A stretch of DNA of 64,000 bases from Gemmatimonas groenlandica (GCF_013004105.1 NZ_CP053085.1:4216001-4280000); one strand, 5' to 3'. Positions 18,252 through 27,678 are shown, counted from the first letter of the stretch. Numbers and translations are program-made. Notes: a model not told the origin generated them from the sequence alone.

Positions 18252-19547
18252 TTATGCCGGTGTGATGTGCTTGAGCGTAATGTCGGCGAGTGATCGGGTG
18301 CCGCTCTGCTTCATGGCGACTTCGAATTCCTTGCGCAACAAGCCGAGTACGGCTTCCACGCCTTCCTGCCCGAAGGCGCCAAGGCCCCAGATGTAGGGAC
18401 GGCCAATACCGATGGACGTGGCGCCGAGTGCCATGGCCTTGAACACATCGGTGCCGCGGCGGAATCCGCCGTCGCAGATCACGGGGATGCGACGTTCGGT
18501 GCCGAGCAGCACCTCCGGCAGCGACGTGATCGTCGCGCGATGCGAGTTCTCGGCGCGACCGCCGTGATTCGACACGAACAGTCCGTCCACGCCGTGCTTC
18601 ACCGCGAGATCGGCATCTTCGGCGGTCACGATGCCTTTGATCAGGACCTTCATGCTGGTCGACTGCTTGAGGCGATCGATGAACTCCCAGGTGGGCGTGC
18701 CCACCTCCGGGATCGGCGTGGCTTTCTGATAGCCCACGAGATTCGGCTTACGTCGGTTGTCGCGATCGTCCACGCGTCCGCTTACACCGGGGAGCGGTGC
18801 CCCGCCCAGATGGCACTTGGTGCAGGTCCGCGTGTCCTTGCGCGCTTCGCGGATCATGGTTTCGCGATTACTGCCACCCAGCAGATCGACCGTGAACGCG
18901 ATCGCCGGGGCGCCCGCCTTCTCCACGCGCTTCACCATCTGCTTGGTAACCGCCCAGTCGGATTGGTGATACAGCTGAAACCACACCGGTCCACCGCGCG
19001 CCTCGATGGCGTCTTCGATCGACGTCGTGGCCACCGTGGAGAGTACCATGAGGTGATCTTTCGTCTTGGCCGCGCGGGCCGTGGCGATTTCGCCGAGCGG
19101 ATTAAAGGCCTTCTGGCTGCCCAGCGGGTTGACGATGATCGGCGTGGGGTACTTGGTGCCGAACCACGACACGCTGGTATCGAGCCGACTCACGTCGATC
19201 AGGCGGCGAGGACGCATCGCCCAACGATCGAAGCCCTGGCGGTTGGCTTGGATGGTGGCGTCGTCGTCCGTGCCGGTCGCGAGATAGCCCCAATGGGCCA
19301 CTGGAATGTTCTGCTTGGCGACCGGCTCGAAGTCGAAAACATCCAGCGCTTCGCCGGCGGTGCGGATCTGCTGCGCCAGCTGAAGAGCCGTGTCGTCCAG
19401 GCGAGTTCGCGGTCCGTCGCTGGCCTGCAGCAGGCGTGAGAACACCGATTCGTCGAGACCGGCGGCAGCCAACAGCGGACTGCCCGCCAGAAACGTAAGG
19501 AAATGACGGCGAGAGGGGTCGATGGACATGCCCCAAATGGCACTCAT
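18252..19547 (-). CDS. Tat-exported FMN-dependent alpha-hydroxy-acid dehydrogenase with an internal CxxCH motif
   Basis: This 431-residue protein belongs to the lactate dehydrogenase/glycolate oxidase FMN family. Visible residues are the flavin-binding lysine in VLIKG (Lys304), the catalytic histidine in SNHGGR (His328), and the phosphate-binding end ICDGGFRRGTDVFKAMALGA with GIGRPY. It differs from cytosolic relatives in two ways. First, it begins with a twin-arginine signal (PSRRHFLTFLAGS). Second, the loop between barrel strands contains TCTKCHLGG (Cys242-His246), a c-type haem binding motif. It may oxidise lactate or another 2-hydroxy acid in the periplasm and hand electrons to a bound haem (inference). 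The ATG at 19529 is an alternative start and keeps the Tat motif. Confidence 0.85.
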   Translation of the reverse strand: MSAIWGMSIDPSRRHFLTFLAGSPLLAAAGLDESVFSRLLQASDGPRTRLDDTALQLAQQIRTAGEALDVFDFEPVAKQNIPVAHWGYLATGTDDDATIQANRQGFDRWAMRPRRLIDVSRLDTSVSWFGTKYPTPIIVNPLGSQKAFNPLGEIATARAAKTKDHLMVLSTVATTSIEDAIEARGGPVWFQLYHQSDWAVTKQMVKRVEKAGAPAIAFTVDLLGGSNRETMIREARKDTRTCTKCHLGGAPLPGVSGRVDDRDNRRKPNLVGYQKATPIPEVGTPTWEFIDRLKQSTSMKVLIKGIVTAEDADLAVKHGVDGLFVSNHGGRAENSHRATITSLPEVLLGTERRIPVICDGGFRRGTDVFKAMALGATSIGIGRPYIWGLGAFGQEGVEAVLGLLRKEFEVAMKQSGTRSLADITLKHITPA

Positions 19548-19613
19548 CGCTCGCCGTTGTCCAGCGTCATAGATTGACCGCACTCCCCCCACCCACCCGC
19601 AGCTCCCCCTCCT

Positions 19614-21953
19614 TTGCCTTTCTCGTCCACGCGGCGAAACCCCGCGCTTCGCACGTCCGCGACCGCGTTCCTTACCGCGGTCGCCCTCGCCACGGTCGCT
19701 CCGACGGCGTCTGCGCAGGCGACCCCACCGGCGACCACGCCGATACGCCTCGATGCCGCCGTGGCCGACTCGTTCGCCCGTGCGGCCCGCGCCCGTCCGC
19801 GGCCCTCATTCAGCGCGCTGCGCGTGACCACCGCGCCGACGATCGACGGCAAGCTCGATGAAGCGATGTGGTCGGAGGGAACGCCCATTCGCGATTTCGT
19901 GCAGCGTGAACTGAACGAAGGCGTTCCCGCGTCCGAACGGACCGAAGTCCGCCTCGCGACCGACGGCGTGAATCTCTACATCGGCGCGCGCATGTACGAC
20001 CGCGAGCCGCATCTGATCGTGCCCGGCGAGAAGATTCGCGACGTGCAGCTCGCCAACAGCGATCATATCGCGTTCGTGTTCGACACCTACCACGATCACC
20101 AGAATGGCTTCGTGTTTGCCACCACACCGGCCGGTGTGGAATACGACGGACAGGTGATTCGCGAGGGCGAAGGCGGCGGCGCGCAGGTCGCGGGCCAGAA
20201 TCGGACGCAGGCCGGCGGGTTGGGCGGCTTCAACGTGAACTGGGACGCCAGCTGGACGGTGGCCACCACGGTCGACTCGCTTGGCTGGACGGCGGAGTTC
20301 CGTATTCCGTTCTCGACGTTGCGGTATCAGTCTGGAAGTGCCGAACAGACATGGGGCATGAATGTCTCGCGTAACATTCGTCGCAAGAACGAGGAGCTGT
20401 ACTGGTCGTTCATTCCGCGGCAATTCAACCTCTATCGACTCTCGATCGCGGGCACTCTTGCCAATCTCACGCTGCCGGTGCGGCGCATCCGCACGGTCAC
20501 GCCGTATGTGCTCACGTCGTCACAGGAGCGGTGGACCAGCGGGATCAAGCAGGACAGCAAGCGTCCCACGGAATTCGGTGGTGAAATCAAGTACGGCGTC
20601 ACACCGTCGCTCACGCTCGATCTCACGGTCAATACGGACTTCGCGCAGGTCGAGGTGGACGATCAGCGGGTGAATCTCACGCGCTTCCCTGTGTTCTTTC
20701 CGGAGAAGCGTCCGTTCTTCCTCGAGAATGCCGGCGTGTTCTCGGCCGGTACGCCGCAGGCGGTCGATCTGTTCTTCACGCGCCGCATCGGTATCTCCAA
20801 CAACGGAACGCCGCAGTCCATTCTGGGCGGCGGTCGTTTGTCGGGACGCGTGGGTGGCACCACGGTGGGGCTGCTGCAGATGATGACCGACGCGCCCGAT
20901 GCCCAGAATTCCGGTCAGTCGTTCACAGTGGGACGCGCGACGCGCGAGCTCTCGGCGCGCTCGCGCGTTGGCGCCATGGTGGTGCAGCGCATGGCCACCG
21001 ATGACGGCGGCGACGTGAACCGCACGTTCGCGGTGGACAGCCGCATCGGACTCGGCCAGCGGTGGACCAGTGACCTCTGGGCGGCGCGTACGACCACGCG
21101 CGATCTCGACGGCGACGCCAACGCGTTTAGTGGACGCATCGCGTATCAGACGAACGTCTGGAATCACAACGCGCGCATCGCACAGATCGGCGAAGCGTTC
21201 AATCCGGAAGTGGGCTTCATGAGCCGACCGGGCGGCTACCGCGCCTACGATATGTCGCTCATGCGGCTGGTGCGCAAGCCGGAGTGGGCGTGGTTCCGGC
21301 AGTGGAATCCGCACGTGAGCTACCGCAGCGCCTACGGCCTCAACGATGGTTTCTACCAGTCGGGGTACTGGCACATCGATCTCACCGAGATCGAGTTGGC
21401 GAACAGCACGAAGTTCGGCCCCGAGTACAACATCTCGCATGAAGGCCTGCAAGCGCCGTTCACGATCGCTCCGGGTGTGGTGATTCCCGCCGGTCAGTAC
21501 GACTGGGGCACTTTCGGCTGGGACTATACCACCGACCCGAGCGAAAACCTGTCCGCCACGGGCCGCTTTGACGTCGGTCAGTTCTGGACGGGTCGCCGAA
21601 GCGGCGGCAGTGGTACGATCACGCTGCGTCGTGGCGCCACGTTCTCCGGGTCATTCACCGCCGACTACAACGATGTGCGGCTGCCTCAGGGCGGCTTCGT
21701 CAGTTCACTCGAAGCGGTCCGTCTGAATTACTTCTTCTCGCCGCGCGTGTTCGTGCAGACGCTGACGCAGTACAACAACCAGCAGAAGGTCTTCTCCGCC
21801 AACGTCCGCTTCGGTTGGCTGAACACCGCTGGCACTGGCCTGTTCATCGTGCTGAATGATGGTCGCGCGGCGAACAGCTTCTTCGACCTCGGCGCACCGC
21901 AACAGCGCTCGGTGTTCCTGAAGTTCACGCGCCAGTTCGGGACTGGCGGCTGA
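19614..21953 (+). CDS. DUF5916 outer-membrane protein with CBM9-like N-terminal domain
   Basis: This 779-residue exported protein has an N-terminal signal (SATAFLTAVALATVAPTASAQA, read in parts, cleavage near residue 34). A family-9 carbohydrate-binding-like domain follows at about 70-250, with TAPTIDGKLDEAMWSEGTP, VRLATDGVNLYIGARMYD and SDHIAFVFDTYHD. The long C-terminal DUF5916 region (from RIRTVTPYVLTSSQERW) is predicted to form a beta-barrel. PVFFPEKRPFFLENAGVFSAG is the family hallmark. The role is unknown, and related proteins sit with outer-membrane peptidases or TonB systems. The start is TTG at 19614 with no clear ribosome site. The region upstream is shared with the divergent dehydrogenase gene. 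A strong terminator follows. Confidence 0.85.
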   Translation: MPFSSTRRNPALRTSATAFLTAVALATVAPTASAQATPPATTPIRLDAAVADSFARAARARPRPSFSALRVTTAPTIDGKLDEAMWSEGTPIRDFVQRELNEGVPASERTEVRLATDGVNLYIGARMYDREPHLIVPGEKIRDVQLANSDHIAFVFDTYHDHQNGFVFATTPAGVEYDGQVIREGEGGGAQVAGQNRTQAGGLGGFNVNWDASWTVATTVDSLGWTAEFRIPFSTLRYQSGSAEQTWGMNVSRNIRRKNEELYWSFIPRQFNLYRLSIAGTLANLTLPVRRIRTVTPYVLTSSQERWTSGIKQDSKRPTEFGGEIKYGVTPSLTLDLTVNTDFAQVEVDDQRVNLTRFPVFFPEKRPFFLENAGVFSAGTPQAVDLFFTRRIGISNNGTPQSILGGGRLSGRVGGTTVGLLQMMTDAPDAQNSGQSFTVGRATRELSARSRVGAMVVQRMATDDGGDVNRTFAVDSRIGLGQRWTSDLWAARTTTRDLDGDANAFSGRIAYQTNVWNHNARIAQIGEAFNPEVGFMSRPGGYRAYDMSLMRLVRKPEWAWFRQWNPHVSYRSAYGLNDGFYQSGYWHIDLTEIELANSTKFGPEYNISHEGLQAPFTIAPGVVIPAGQYDWGTFGWDYTTDPSENLSATGRFDVGQFWTGRRSGGSGTITLRRGATFSGSFTADYNDVRLPQGGFVSSLEAVRLNYFFSPRVFVQTLTQYNNQQKVFSANVRFGWLNTAGTGLFIVLNDGRAANSFFDLGAPQQRSVFLKFTRQFGTGG

Positions 21954-21977
21954 CCGGCCCTTGTTGCGACGACGTGC

Positions 21978-22013
21978 GGAAAGGGTCAGCGCGACGGTAC
22001 GCTGACCCTTTCC
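21978..22013 (+). terminator. Intrinsic terminator hairpin after the DUF5916 gene
   Basis: A perfect 14-bp stem, GGAAAGGGTCAGCG (21978-21991) with CGCTGACCCTTTCC (22000-22013), encloses an 8-nt loop 25 bp after the stop. The A-rich left side and T-rich right side fit bidirectional use. The core GGTCAGCG/CGCTGACC resembles the two hairpins near 27.7 and 27.9 kb. Confidence 0.75.
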
Positions 22014-22104
22014 CGTACGCGGCATCTTCCACGCCGTCTAGTCGCGGCCGCTTTCGGCGTGTCTATTTACGAGGAATCACCCCCCTCCCCCAGGACTCCC
22101 CCGC

Positions 22105-22671
22105 ATGTCACCGGCTGAACCCGACGTCACGCTGCTCCTGGAAGAGGCACGGCTCGGCGCCGCCGGCGCGGCGGATCAGCTTGCCCGTGCGGTCTACGAC
22201 ACCATGCACCGCATCGCCGTGAGTGCGTTGCGTCAGGAGCGCGACGGGCACACGCTGCAACCGACCGAGCTGGTGGACGAGGCCTTCGTTCGGCTGGTGA
22301 ATCATCGCGACACCTCGTGGGAAAGTCGCTCACACTTTTACGGTGTCGCGGCAAATGTGACGCGCCGCATTCTGGTCGATCATGCGCGCCGCCGCGCCCG
22401 TGTGAAACGCGACCATGGCATACAGGTCACGCTGGACAACGCGTTGAGCGATGAGGGCGCCGGTTCGCTCGATTTGATCGCGCTGGATCAGGCGCTGATG
22501 GAACTCGAAACGCTCGCCCCTCGACAGGGGCGCGTCGTGGAGCTTCGCTTCTTCGCGGGTCTCGATATTGATGCCACGGCGGAGGTGCTGGGCACATCCC
22601 GCGCTACGGTGAAACGCGACTGGGCGTTCGCGCGCGCGTTTCTTCTGCAGGCGCTCTCGAGCATCCACTGA
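22105..22671 (+). CDS. ECF-type sigma factor (TIGR02999 family)
   Basis: This 188-residue RNA polymerase sigma factor has only regions 2 and 4. Region 2 includes HTLQPTELVDEAFVRLVNH and SHFYGVAANVTRRILVDHARR (promoter opening and -10 contact). Region 4 includes LDQALMELETLAPRQGRVVELRFFAGLDIDATAEVLGTSRATVKRDW (helix-turn-helix for the -35 element). The wording matches the acidobacterial-type TIGR02999 group, which often lies next to Ser/Thr kinases and lacks an anti-sigma gene. Here a TPR kinase follows 17 bp downstream. It is likely controlled by phosphorylation or by the kinase directly (inference). The start is ATG at 22105 after a C-rich leader. Confidence 0.9.
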   Translation: MSPAEPDVTLLLEEARLGAAGAADQLARAVYDTMHRIAVSALRQERDGHTLQPTELVDEAFVRLVNHRDTSWESRSHFYGVAANVTRRILVDHARRRARVKRDHGIQVTLDNALSDEGAGSLDLIALDQALMELETLAPRQGRVVELRFFAGLDIDATAEVLGTSRATVKRDWAFARAFLLQALSSIH

Positions 22672-22688
22672 GCGACCCGGGCCACGCG

Positions 22689-25223
22689 ATGGCGAACGTC
22701 CCACTCACCCCCGAGCGGTTGGCGCGCATGCAAGAGTGCTTCGAGCGCGCACTGGAGCTCGAGGACAGCGCGCTCGCTGCGTATCTGCGCGACCTGCAGA
22801 CCGAAGACGCCGACCTCGCGATGCGCCTGCGCGGGCTCCTCGATGCGCACGCACAAACGGGCAGCGGCTTCGAGAGTCCGGTATCGCTGGAGTTCCCGGA
22901 GGACGAAGGGGTCGATTCATGGATTGGACGCACCGTGGGCGTGTACGAGATCACGCGCCGTATCGGTGTCGGTGGCATGGGCGCCGTGTACGCGGCGGCG
23001 CGCAACGACGATCAGTTCCGCAAGCGCGTGGCCATCAAGTTGCTGCGCGCGCAGACGGTGAGCGAGTCGGCCGTGCGGCGATTTCGGCGGGAACGACAGA
23101 TCCTCGCTACACTCGAACATCCGCATATCGCCGCGCTGCTCGACGGCGGCGTGACGGGTGATGGCCATCCGTTCTTCGCGATGGAGTATGTCGAAGGCGA
23201 ACCGCTCACCACCTACTGCGATACCCGCGCGCTCTCGATCACCGAACGTCTCGAGCTGTTCCGTCAGGTGTGCTCGGCGGTGCAGTTCGCGCACCAGAGT
23301 CTTGTCGTCCATCGCGATCTGAAGCCCGCGAACATCCTCGTCAATGCCGACGGTCAGGTAAAACTGCTCGATTTCGGCATCGCGTCGCTCCTACCATCGG
23401 CGCTTGACGGTGCAGAGGAGGAGACGCTCACGCGCGCCGGCGCCCGCGCCCTCACACCAGGCTATGCCTCGCCCGAGCAGCTGCTCGGCCTCCCCATTGG
23501 CACGCGCTCCGATGTGTACTCGCTCGGCGTGGTGCTGTACGAACTGCTCTGCGGCAAGCGACCGTTCCAGTCACGAAGCGGCGACGCAGTTCCGGCGCGA
23601 CCCAGCGGTGCGATCACCGCCGAGCGTCTCACGCAACTCTCCGAGCGGTCCAGTGACCGCGCACGGATGCGCGTCGCCGGTGATCTCGACGCGATCGTGC
23701 TGAAAGCGCTGCGCACCGAGCCCGAACGTCGTTACGGATCCGCTGAAGAACTGTCGGCCGACATCAACAATCATCTCACCGGTCGTCCGGTCTCCGCGCG
23801 GCCGGATAGCATGGGCTACCGCGTCGGCAAGTTCGTTCGTCGCCGTCGTGCAGAGTCGGTGGCGGTCGCGCTTACACTGGTCTCGATCGTGGGTGGTAGT
23901 GTCGTCGCCATCCGTCAGGAACGCGCTGCCAATCGTGAGCGCGTTCGTGCCGAGGCCGAAGGCAAGCGCGCCGCCGAAGTCACGGCATTTCTTACTACGA
24001 TGCTCGGCGCGGCCAACCCCGGCGCCTTTGGTCGTGACGTAAAAGTGCGCGAGGTGCTCGACTCGGCCTCGATCTCGGCCAATGCCCTCGCGCGTCAGCC
24101 GGCGCTGGAGTCGGAGATCCGCATGATCATTGGCGGTACCTATCTCGCGCTCGGCGAGTTTCCCCTTGCAGAGGCACAGTACCGACTCGCGGTGCATGCG
24201 CAGCAGCGGCGCGGCAGCGCCGGAGGGCGCGGCGAAGCACTCGCCCTCTCGCAGCTCAGCATGGCGAAGGAGTTTCAGGGGCAGTTCGCCGCTGCGGACA
24301 CGCTGCTGCGTGCGGCCGATACGCTCTTCACACGTCACGGTTTTGTCGATGACGAGCAGCGCATCAGTCATCTCGATGCACGGGCGCGCATTCTGAGTAG
24401 CATCGGCGATACCAAGGGTGCTGAGCCCATCTTCATCGAGGCGTTGGCACTGCAACGTCGTCAGGTGCCGGCCAACGACTCGTCCATCGCGGCGTCGTAT
24501 ACCAACCTCGCGGTGGTACAGAGCGACCTTGGCAACAACCGGTCGGCGGAAACGCTGATGGTGGCGGCCGTGGCGGCAGCACGTCGTGCGTATGGCACCT
24601 CGCATCCGCATGTGGCCGCCATTCTGTCGCCGCTGGCGAGCATCCAGGAGCGGGCGGGCCTACCGGCGCGCGCCGAGTCGACCTACCGAGAAACCATCGC
24701 CATGCGACGGGCGCTGCTTGGCGACGACCATCCCGACCTGGCGTGGACGATGCATAACTTCGCCGACTTTCTGATGACGAAGGAGCGGTACGCCGAGAGC
24801 GTGGCGTGGTCACGTCAGGTGCTCGCGATGCGGGGGAAGTCGATGAAGGACGAGCATCCGCTCATTCCTGCGTCGATGAGTGTGTTGGGCCGTTCGCTCG
24901 ACGGCCTCGACTCGCTCGACGCTGGCGAGCGGTGGCTTCGCGAGAGTCTGGCCATCAGAAAGTCCGTATATCCGCCGGGGCATTTTCTCATCGCGTCGAG
25001 CGAGGGACAGGTCGGTGCGCATCTGGCGCTTCGTGGCCGCTACGCGAGCGCGGAGTCGATGCTGCTGAAGAGTGAGCAGCAGCTCGTGGCGGCGCGCGGC
25101 GATGGCGCGCCGATCGTGGTGGATGCGCGCACGCGCCTGGTGAAGCTGTACCAGCGCTGGGGGAAGCCCGATTCGGTGCGCGTGTGGCAGGAGCGGATGG
25201 CACGGTCGGCTAAGGGGTCCTGA
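22689..25223 (+). CDS. Ser/Thr protein kinase with transmembrane helix and TPR repeats
   Basis: This 844-residue protein starts with a helical segment of about 80 residues before the Hanks kinase domain (about 85-365). The kinase motifs are GVGGMGAVY (93-101), the VAIK lysine (Lys117), HRDLKPAN (208-215), DFG (228-230) and SPEQ. One membrane helix lies at about 389-407 (SVAVALTLVSIVGGSVVAI). The C-terminal half (about 440-840) is a series of tetratricopeptide repeats of the kinesin-light-chain type, outside the membrane or folded back. It forms a two-gene unit with the ECF sigma factor, and both kinase and sigma factor lack a visible anti-sigma partner. The TPR domain is a probable protein-binding sensor. 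Confidence 0.92.
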   Translation: MANVPLTPERLARMQECFERALELEDSALAAYLRDLQTEDADLAMRLRGLLDAHAQTGSGFESPVSLEFPEDEGVDSWIGRTVGVYEITRRIGVGGMGAVYAAARNDDQFRKRVAIKLLRAQTVSESAVRRFRRERQILATLEHPHIAALLDGGVTGDGHPFFAMEYVEGEPLTTYCDTRALSITERLELFRQVCSAVQFAHQSLVVHRDLKPANILVNADGQVKLLDFGIASLLPSALDGAEEETLTRAGARALTPGYASPEQLLGLPIGTRSDVYSLGVVLYELLCGKRPFQSRSGDAVPARPSGAITAERLTQLSERSSDRARMRVAGDLDAIVLKALRTEPERRYGSAEELSADINNHLTGRPVSARPDSMGYRVGKFVRRRRAESVAVALTLVSIVGGSVVAIRQERAANRERVRAEAEGKRAAEVTAFLTTMLGAANPGAFGRDVKVREVLDSASISANALARQPALESEIRMIIGGTYLALGEFPLAEAQYRLAVHAQQRRGSAGGRGEALALSQLSMAKEFQGQFAAADTLLRAADTLFTRHGFVDDEQRISHLDARARILSSIGDTKGAEPIFIEALALQRRQVPANDSSIAASYTNLAVVQSDLGNNRSAETLMVAAVAAARRAYGTSHPHVAAILSPLASIQERAGLPARAESTYRETIAMRRALLGDDHPDLAWTMHNFADFLMTKERYAESVAWSRQVLAMRGKSMKDEHPLIPASMSVLGRSLDGLDSLDAGERWLRESLAIRKSVYPPGHFLIASSEGQVGAHLALRGRYASAESMLLKSEQQLVAARGDGAPIVVDARTRLVKLYQRWGKPDSVRVWQERMARSAKGS

Positions 25224-25333
25224 CCTCGCGGGACGGCCGTGGAGGTGCGGTTGGGACGGGAATGAGCCGGTTTGCCGGGAACTGACGCCCACCTGAGTAG
25301 CCAGTCTGCTCACCACGTTCCCGGACCCCCGCC

Positions 25334-27004
25334 ATGTCTCGACTTCCCTCTGTTCGCTTTGTTGTCGGTGCCCTCGCGCTATTGGGCGCTATTGCCTGCG
25401 GTGGCGGTGATTCGCCCAGCGGACCCAAAACGCCGACGCCGACTCCTACGCCAACGCCGACCGTGCAGTCGGTGGTCGTGTCTCCGGCTACGGCCACGCT
25501 CGTCGCCGCGGGCGCGACCACGGCACTCACCTCAGACGTCCGACTGTCGAATGGCACGTCGGGGTCGCAGGCGGTGACCTGGAGCTCCTCCACCCCAACC
25601 GTGGCGACGGTGTCGACGGCGGGCGTCGTAACGGCAGTCGCTTCCGGTACCGCGACGATCACCGCGGCGGTCGGCGCCGTGACCGGCACCGCGACGATTA
25701 CCGTCGCCATTCCGTTCGTACAGTCCATCACGGTCACGCCAGCCACGAACACGCTCGCCTCCTTCGGTGCGACCACGCAGGTCGCAGCGGCCGTGATGAT
25801 GTCCAACGGCGTCGCCGGCACCCAAACACCAACCTGGACGTCGTCAAATCCGGCGGTAGCGACGGTGACTGCGGGCACGGTGACGGCGGTGTCGAATGGC
25901 ACGACCACGATCACGGCCACGGTTGGAACGGTCTCCGGTACAGCGACGGTCACGGTGGCGCAGGTCGTGGCGTCGGTGCGACTACTGCCGACTGACACGG
26001 TGATGAAGACGGCCGGTCCACTGCGTGCCAGCGCACTCGACGCGCGCGGCAACGTGATCGCCAATGCGCCGATCGTATGGACTGCGGTAAATCCCGGGCT
26101 TGCCACCGTGAGCCAGACCGGTGCCGTGACCCCACTCAACCCCGGCGTGGCGCGCATGCGCGTGAGTTCGGGCGCGTTTCAGGCCACATCCATCGTGCGC
26201 AGCATCGCGAACATCGTGCGCTTGAGCGACATGACGCCGCTGTTCGAGTACACGGCGTCGGCCGGACAGCGTCGTGCCTATTCCGAGATCAGCCAGAGCA
26301 ATGCGGACGCGCGCGCCATTCTGATGGGGCAAGTCTGGAGCTACCTCGAAACCGTCCTTCCCTTGAGCGGCTCGGCTTCGACCGACATGTTCTTCAGCAC
26401 GTGGCCGGAGATCTGGCTCGAGGTGTCCCCTTTCTGCGGCGGGATTCTGTTCGCCAATCAGGATGTCTATCAGGGCTGCAACTCACCGACGTGGACCCAT
26501 TGGGTGGTCCCCTCGGGAACCGACTTCTACCACATCACGCGCTGGCTGTCGCGGCAGTTTCTGTTGTCGTCGATGACGCGCGTCGCGGAATTTCCGTGGT
26601 TCTTGGGCGGCTACACGCAGTGGCTGGCCGGCGGGTCGTTCCAAGGGGCGGCGATCACTGGCAGCCCGCTGCGAGCGAGTATCCAGGACTTCCGCACCGG
26701 CGACGCGCAGGGGTTCCTGGTGCCGATCGACACCCTCGTGCGGACCTCCAACGCTCGCTTTTTCGAGAACCTGCCGCAGCGCACCCCGGTGGCGATACGG
26801 CAGGCGCAGAGCAGCCTGTTCCTGGCGTATCTGAACCGCGACTATCCGCTCGTGATTCCCGCGATTCTGGCACGCATTCGCGCCACGCCGGGCAACGCGT
26901 TCACGAATGACATGCTGATCGCCGAGATCCAGGACCGGACCGGCCGCACGCTGGCGCAGCTCGAGCCCGCTTACTTGATCTACGCCAGAAGCCTGCAGCC
27001 GTAG
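25334..27004 (+). CDS. Lipoprotein with bacterial Ig-like (Big_2) repeats and an unassigned C-terminal domain
   Basis: This 556-residue surface or periplasmic lipoprotein has lipobox LLGAIAC (Cys22). A low-complexity Thr/Pro linker (PTPTPTPTPT) precedes three Big_2-type repeats. Each has a VVVSPATATL-like opening and a TVATVSTAGVVTAVASGTATITA-like closing strand pair (read in parts). The C-terminal 290 residues (from about DMTPLFEYTA) are a mostly alpha sequence I do not recognise. It contains two cysteines in SPFCGGILF and YQGCNSP, and a helix-rich end with FLAYLNRDYPLVIPAILARI resembling peptidase-like scaffolds of Gemmatimonadota. The gene stands alone: 110 bp after the kinase, with a strong terminator immediately behind. 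Confidence 0.8.
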   Translation: MSRLPSVRFVVGALALLGAIACGGGDSPSGPKTPTPTPTPTPTVQSVVVSPATATLVAAGATTALTSDVRLSNGTSGSQAVTWSSSTPTVATVSTAGVVTAVASGTATITAAVGAVTGTATITVAIPFVQSITVTPATNTLASFGATTQVAAAVMMSNGVAGTQTPTWTSSNPAVATVTAGTVTAVSNGTTTITATVGTVSGTATVTVAQVVASVRLLPTDTVMKTAGPLRASALDARGNVIANAPIVWTAVNPGLATVSQTGAVTPLNPGVARMRVSSGAFQATSIVRSIANIVRLSDMTPLFEYTASAGQRRAYSEISQSNADARAILMGQVWSYLETVLPLSGSASTDMFFSTWPEIWLEVSPFCGGILFANQDVYQGCNSPTWTHWVVPSGTDFYHITRWLSRQFLLSSMTRVAEFPWFLGGYTQWLAGGSFQGAAITGSPLRASIQDFRTGDAQGFLVPIDTLVRTSNARFFENLPQRTPVAIRQAQSSLFLAYLNRDYPLVIPAILARIRATPGNAFTNDMLIAEIQDRTGRTLAQLEPAYLIYARSLQP

Positions 27005-27007
27005 CGA

Positions 27008-27060
27008 AAGTGTTGGTGACTGCGGATCTTTCCGGTTCGCAGTTACCGACACTTCTTTTG
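27008..27060 (+). terminator. Strong intrinsic terminator after the Ig-like lipoprotein
   Basis: AAGTGTTGGTGACTGCG (27008-27024) pairs with CGCAGTTACCGACACTT (27038-27054). This is a 17-bp stem with two G-T wobbles and a 13-nt loop, followed by CTTTTG. It begins four bases after the stop codon at 27004, so it very probably ends that transcript and isolates the nitroreductase gene. Confidence 0.85.
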
Positions 27061-27082
27061 TTGCCCATTTTCGTTGCCCATC

Positions 27083-27643
27083 ATGAACGTTTTCGACGCC
27101 ATCGCCGCCCGCCGCTCCGTCCGCAAGTTCACCGATCGCACGCCCACGCAGGCGGAGCTGGAGCAGCTGCTGCAGGCGGCCGTGCTGGCGCCGAACCACC
27201 GCCTCACGAATCCGTGGCGCTTCTACGTGCTTGGCCCTGAGGCGCGGGCAGCCTACGGCCTGGCGCTGGGCAACCGCAAGGCGAAGAAGGCGACCGACGA
27301 GGCGCACGCCGAGACGATCCGTCGCAACACGAGCGACGAGCATCGCGCGCAGCCGTGCATGCTGTTGGTGGCGATGGTGCAGAACGAGAACGCCGAAATT
27401 CGCGAAGAAGACTACGCGTCGACGATGATGGCCACGCAGAACATCTGTCTGGCAGCGACCGCGATTGGACTCGGCACGCACATCCGTTCCGGCGCGATCA
27501 TGGACGATCCGGCCGCACGCGCTGCGGGTGGTGTGCCCGAAGGCGAGAGGATCATCGCCGTGCTGACGGTCGGTGAGCCGCTGGAAACGCCCGAGGCCAA
27601 GGTGCGTCGCGCGGTGGCGGAAGTCACGCAGTGGCGCGACTGA
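27083..27643 (+). CDS. Nitroreductase-family FMN oxidoreductase
   Basis: This 186-residue protein of the nitroreductase superfamily begins MNVFDAIAARRSVRKFTD, where the RRSVRKF stretch binds the FMN phosphate. It continues with LLQAAVLAPNHRLTNPWRFYVLG (FMN and substrate site), the central helix DYASTMMATQNICLAATAIGLGTH, and the VLTVGEP end. It should reduce nitro-aromatic or quinone-like compounds with NAD(P)H as a dimer. The physiological substrate is not predictable. An in-frame TTG at 27074 adds three residues. The ATG at 27083 is preferred because homologues begin there. It is a single-gene unit between two terminators. Confidence 0.88.
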   Translation: MNVFDAIAARRSVRKFTDRTPTQAELEQLLQAAVLAPNHRLTNPWRFYVLGPEARAAYGLALGNRKAKKATDEAHAETIRRNTSDEHRAQPCMLLVAMVQNENAEIREEDYASTMMATQNICLAATAIGLGTHIRSGAIMDDPAARAAGGVPEGERIIAVLTVGEPLETPEAKVRRAVAEVTQWRD

Positions 27644-27678
27644 CACGAGCGGCAGTGCGCGTGTGATGGATGACAGGC

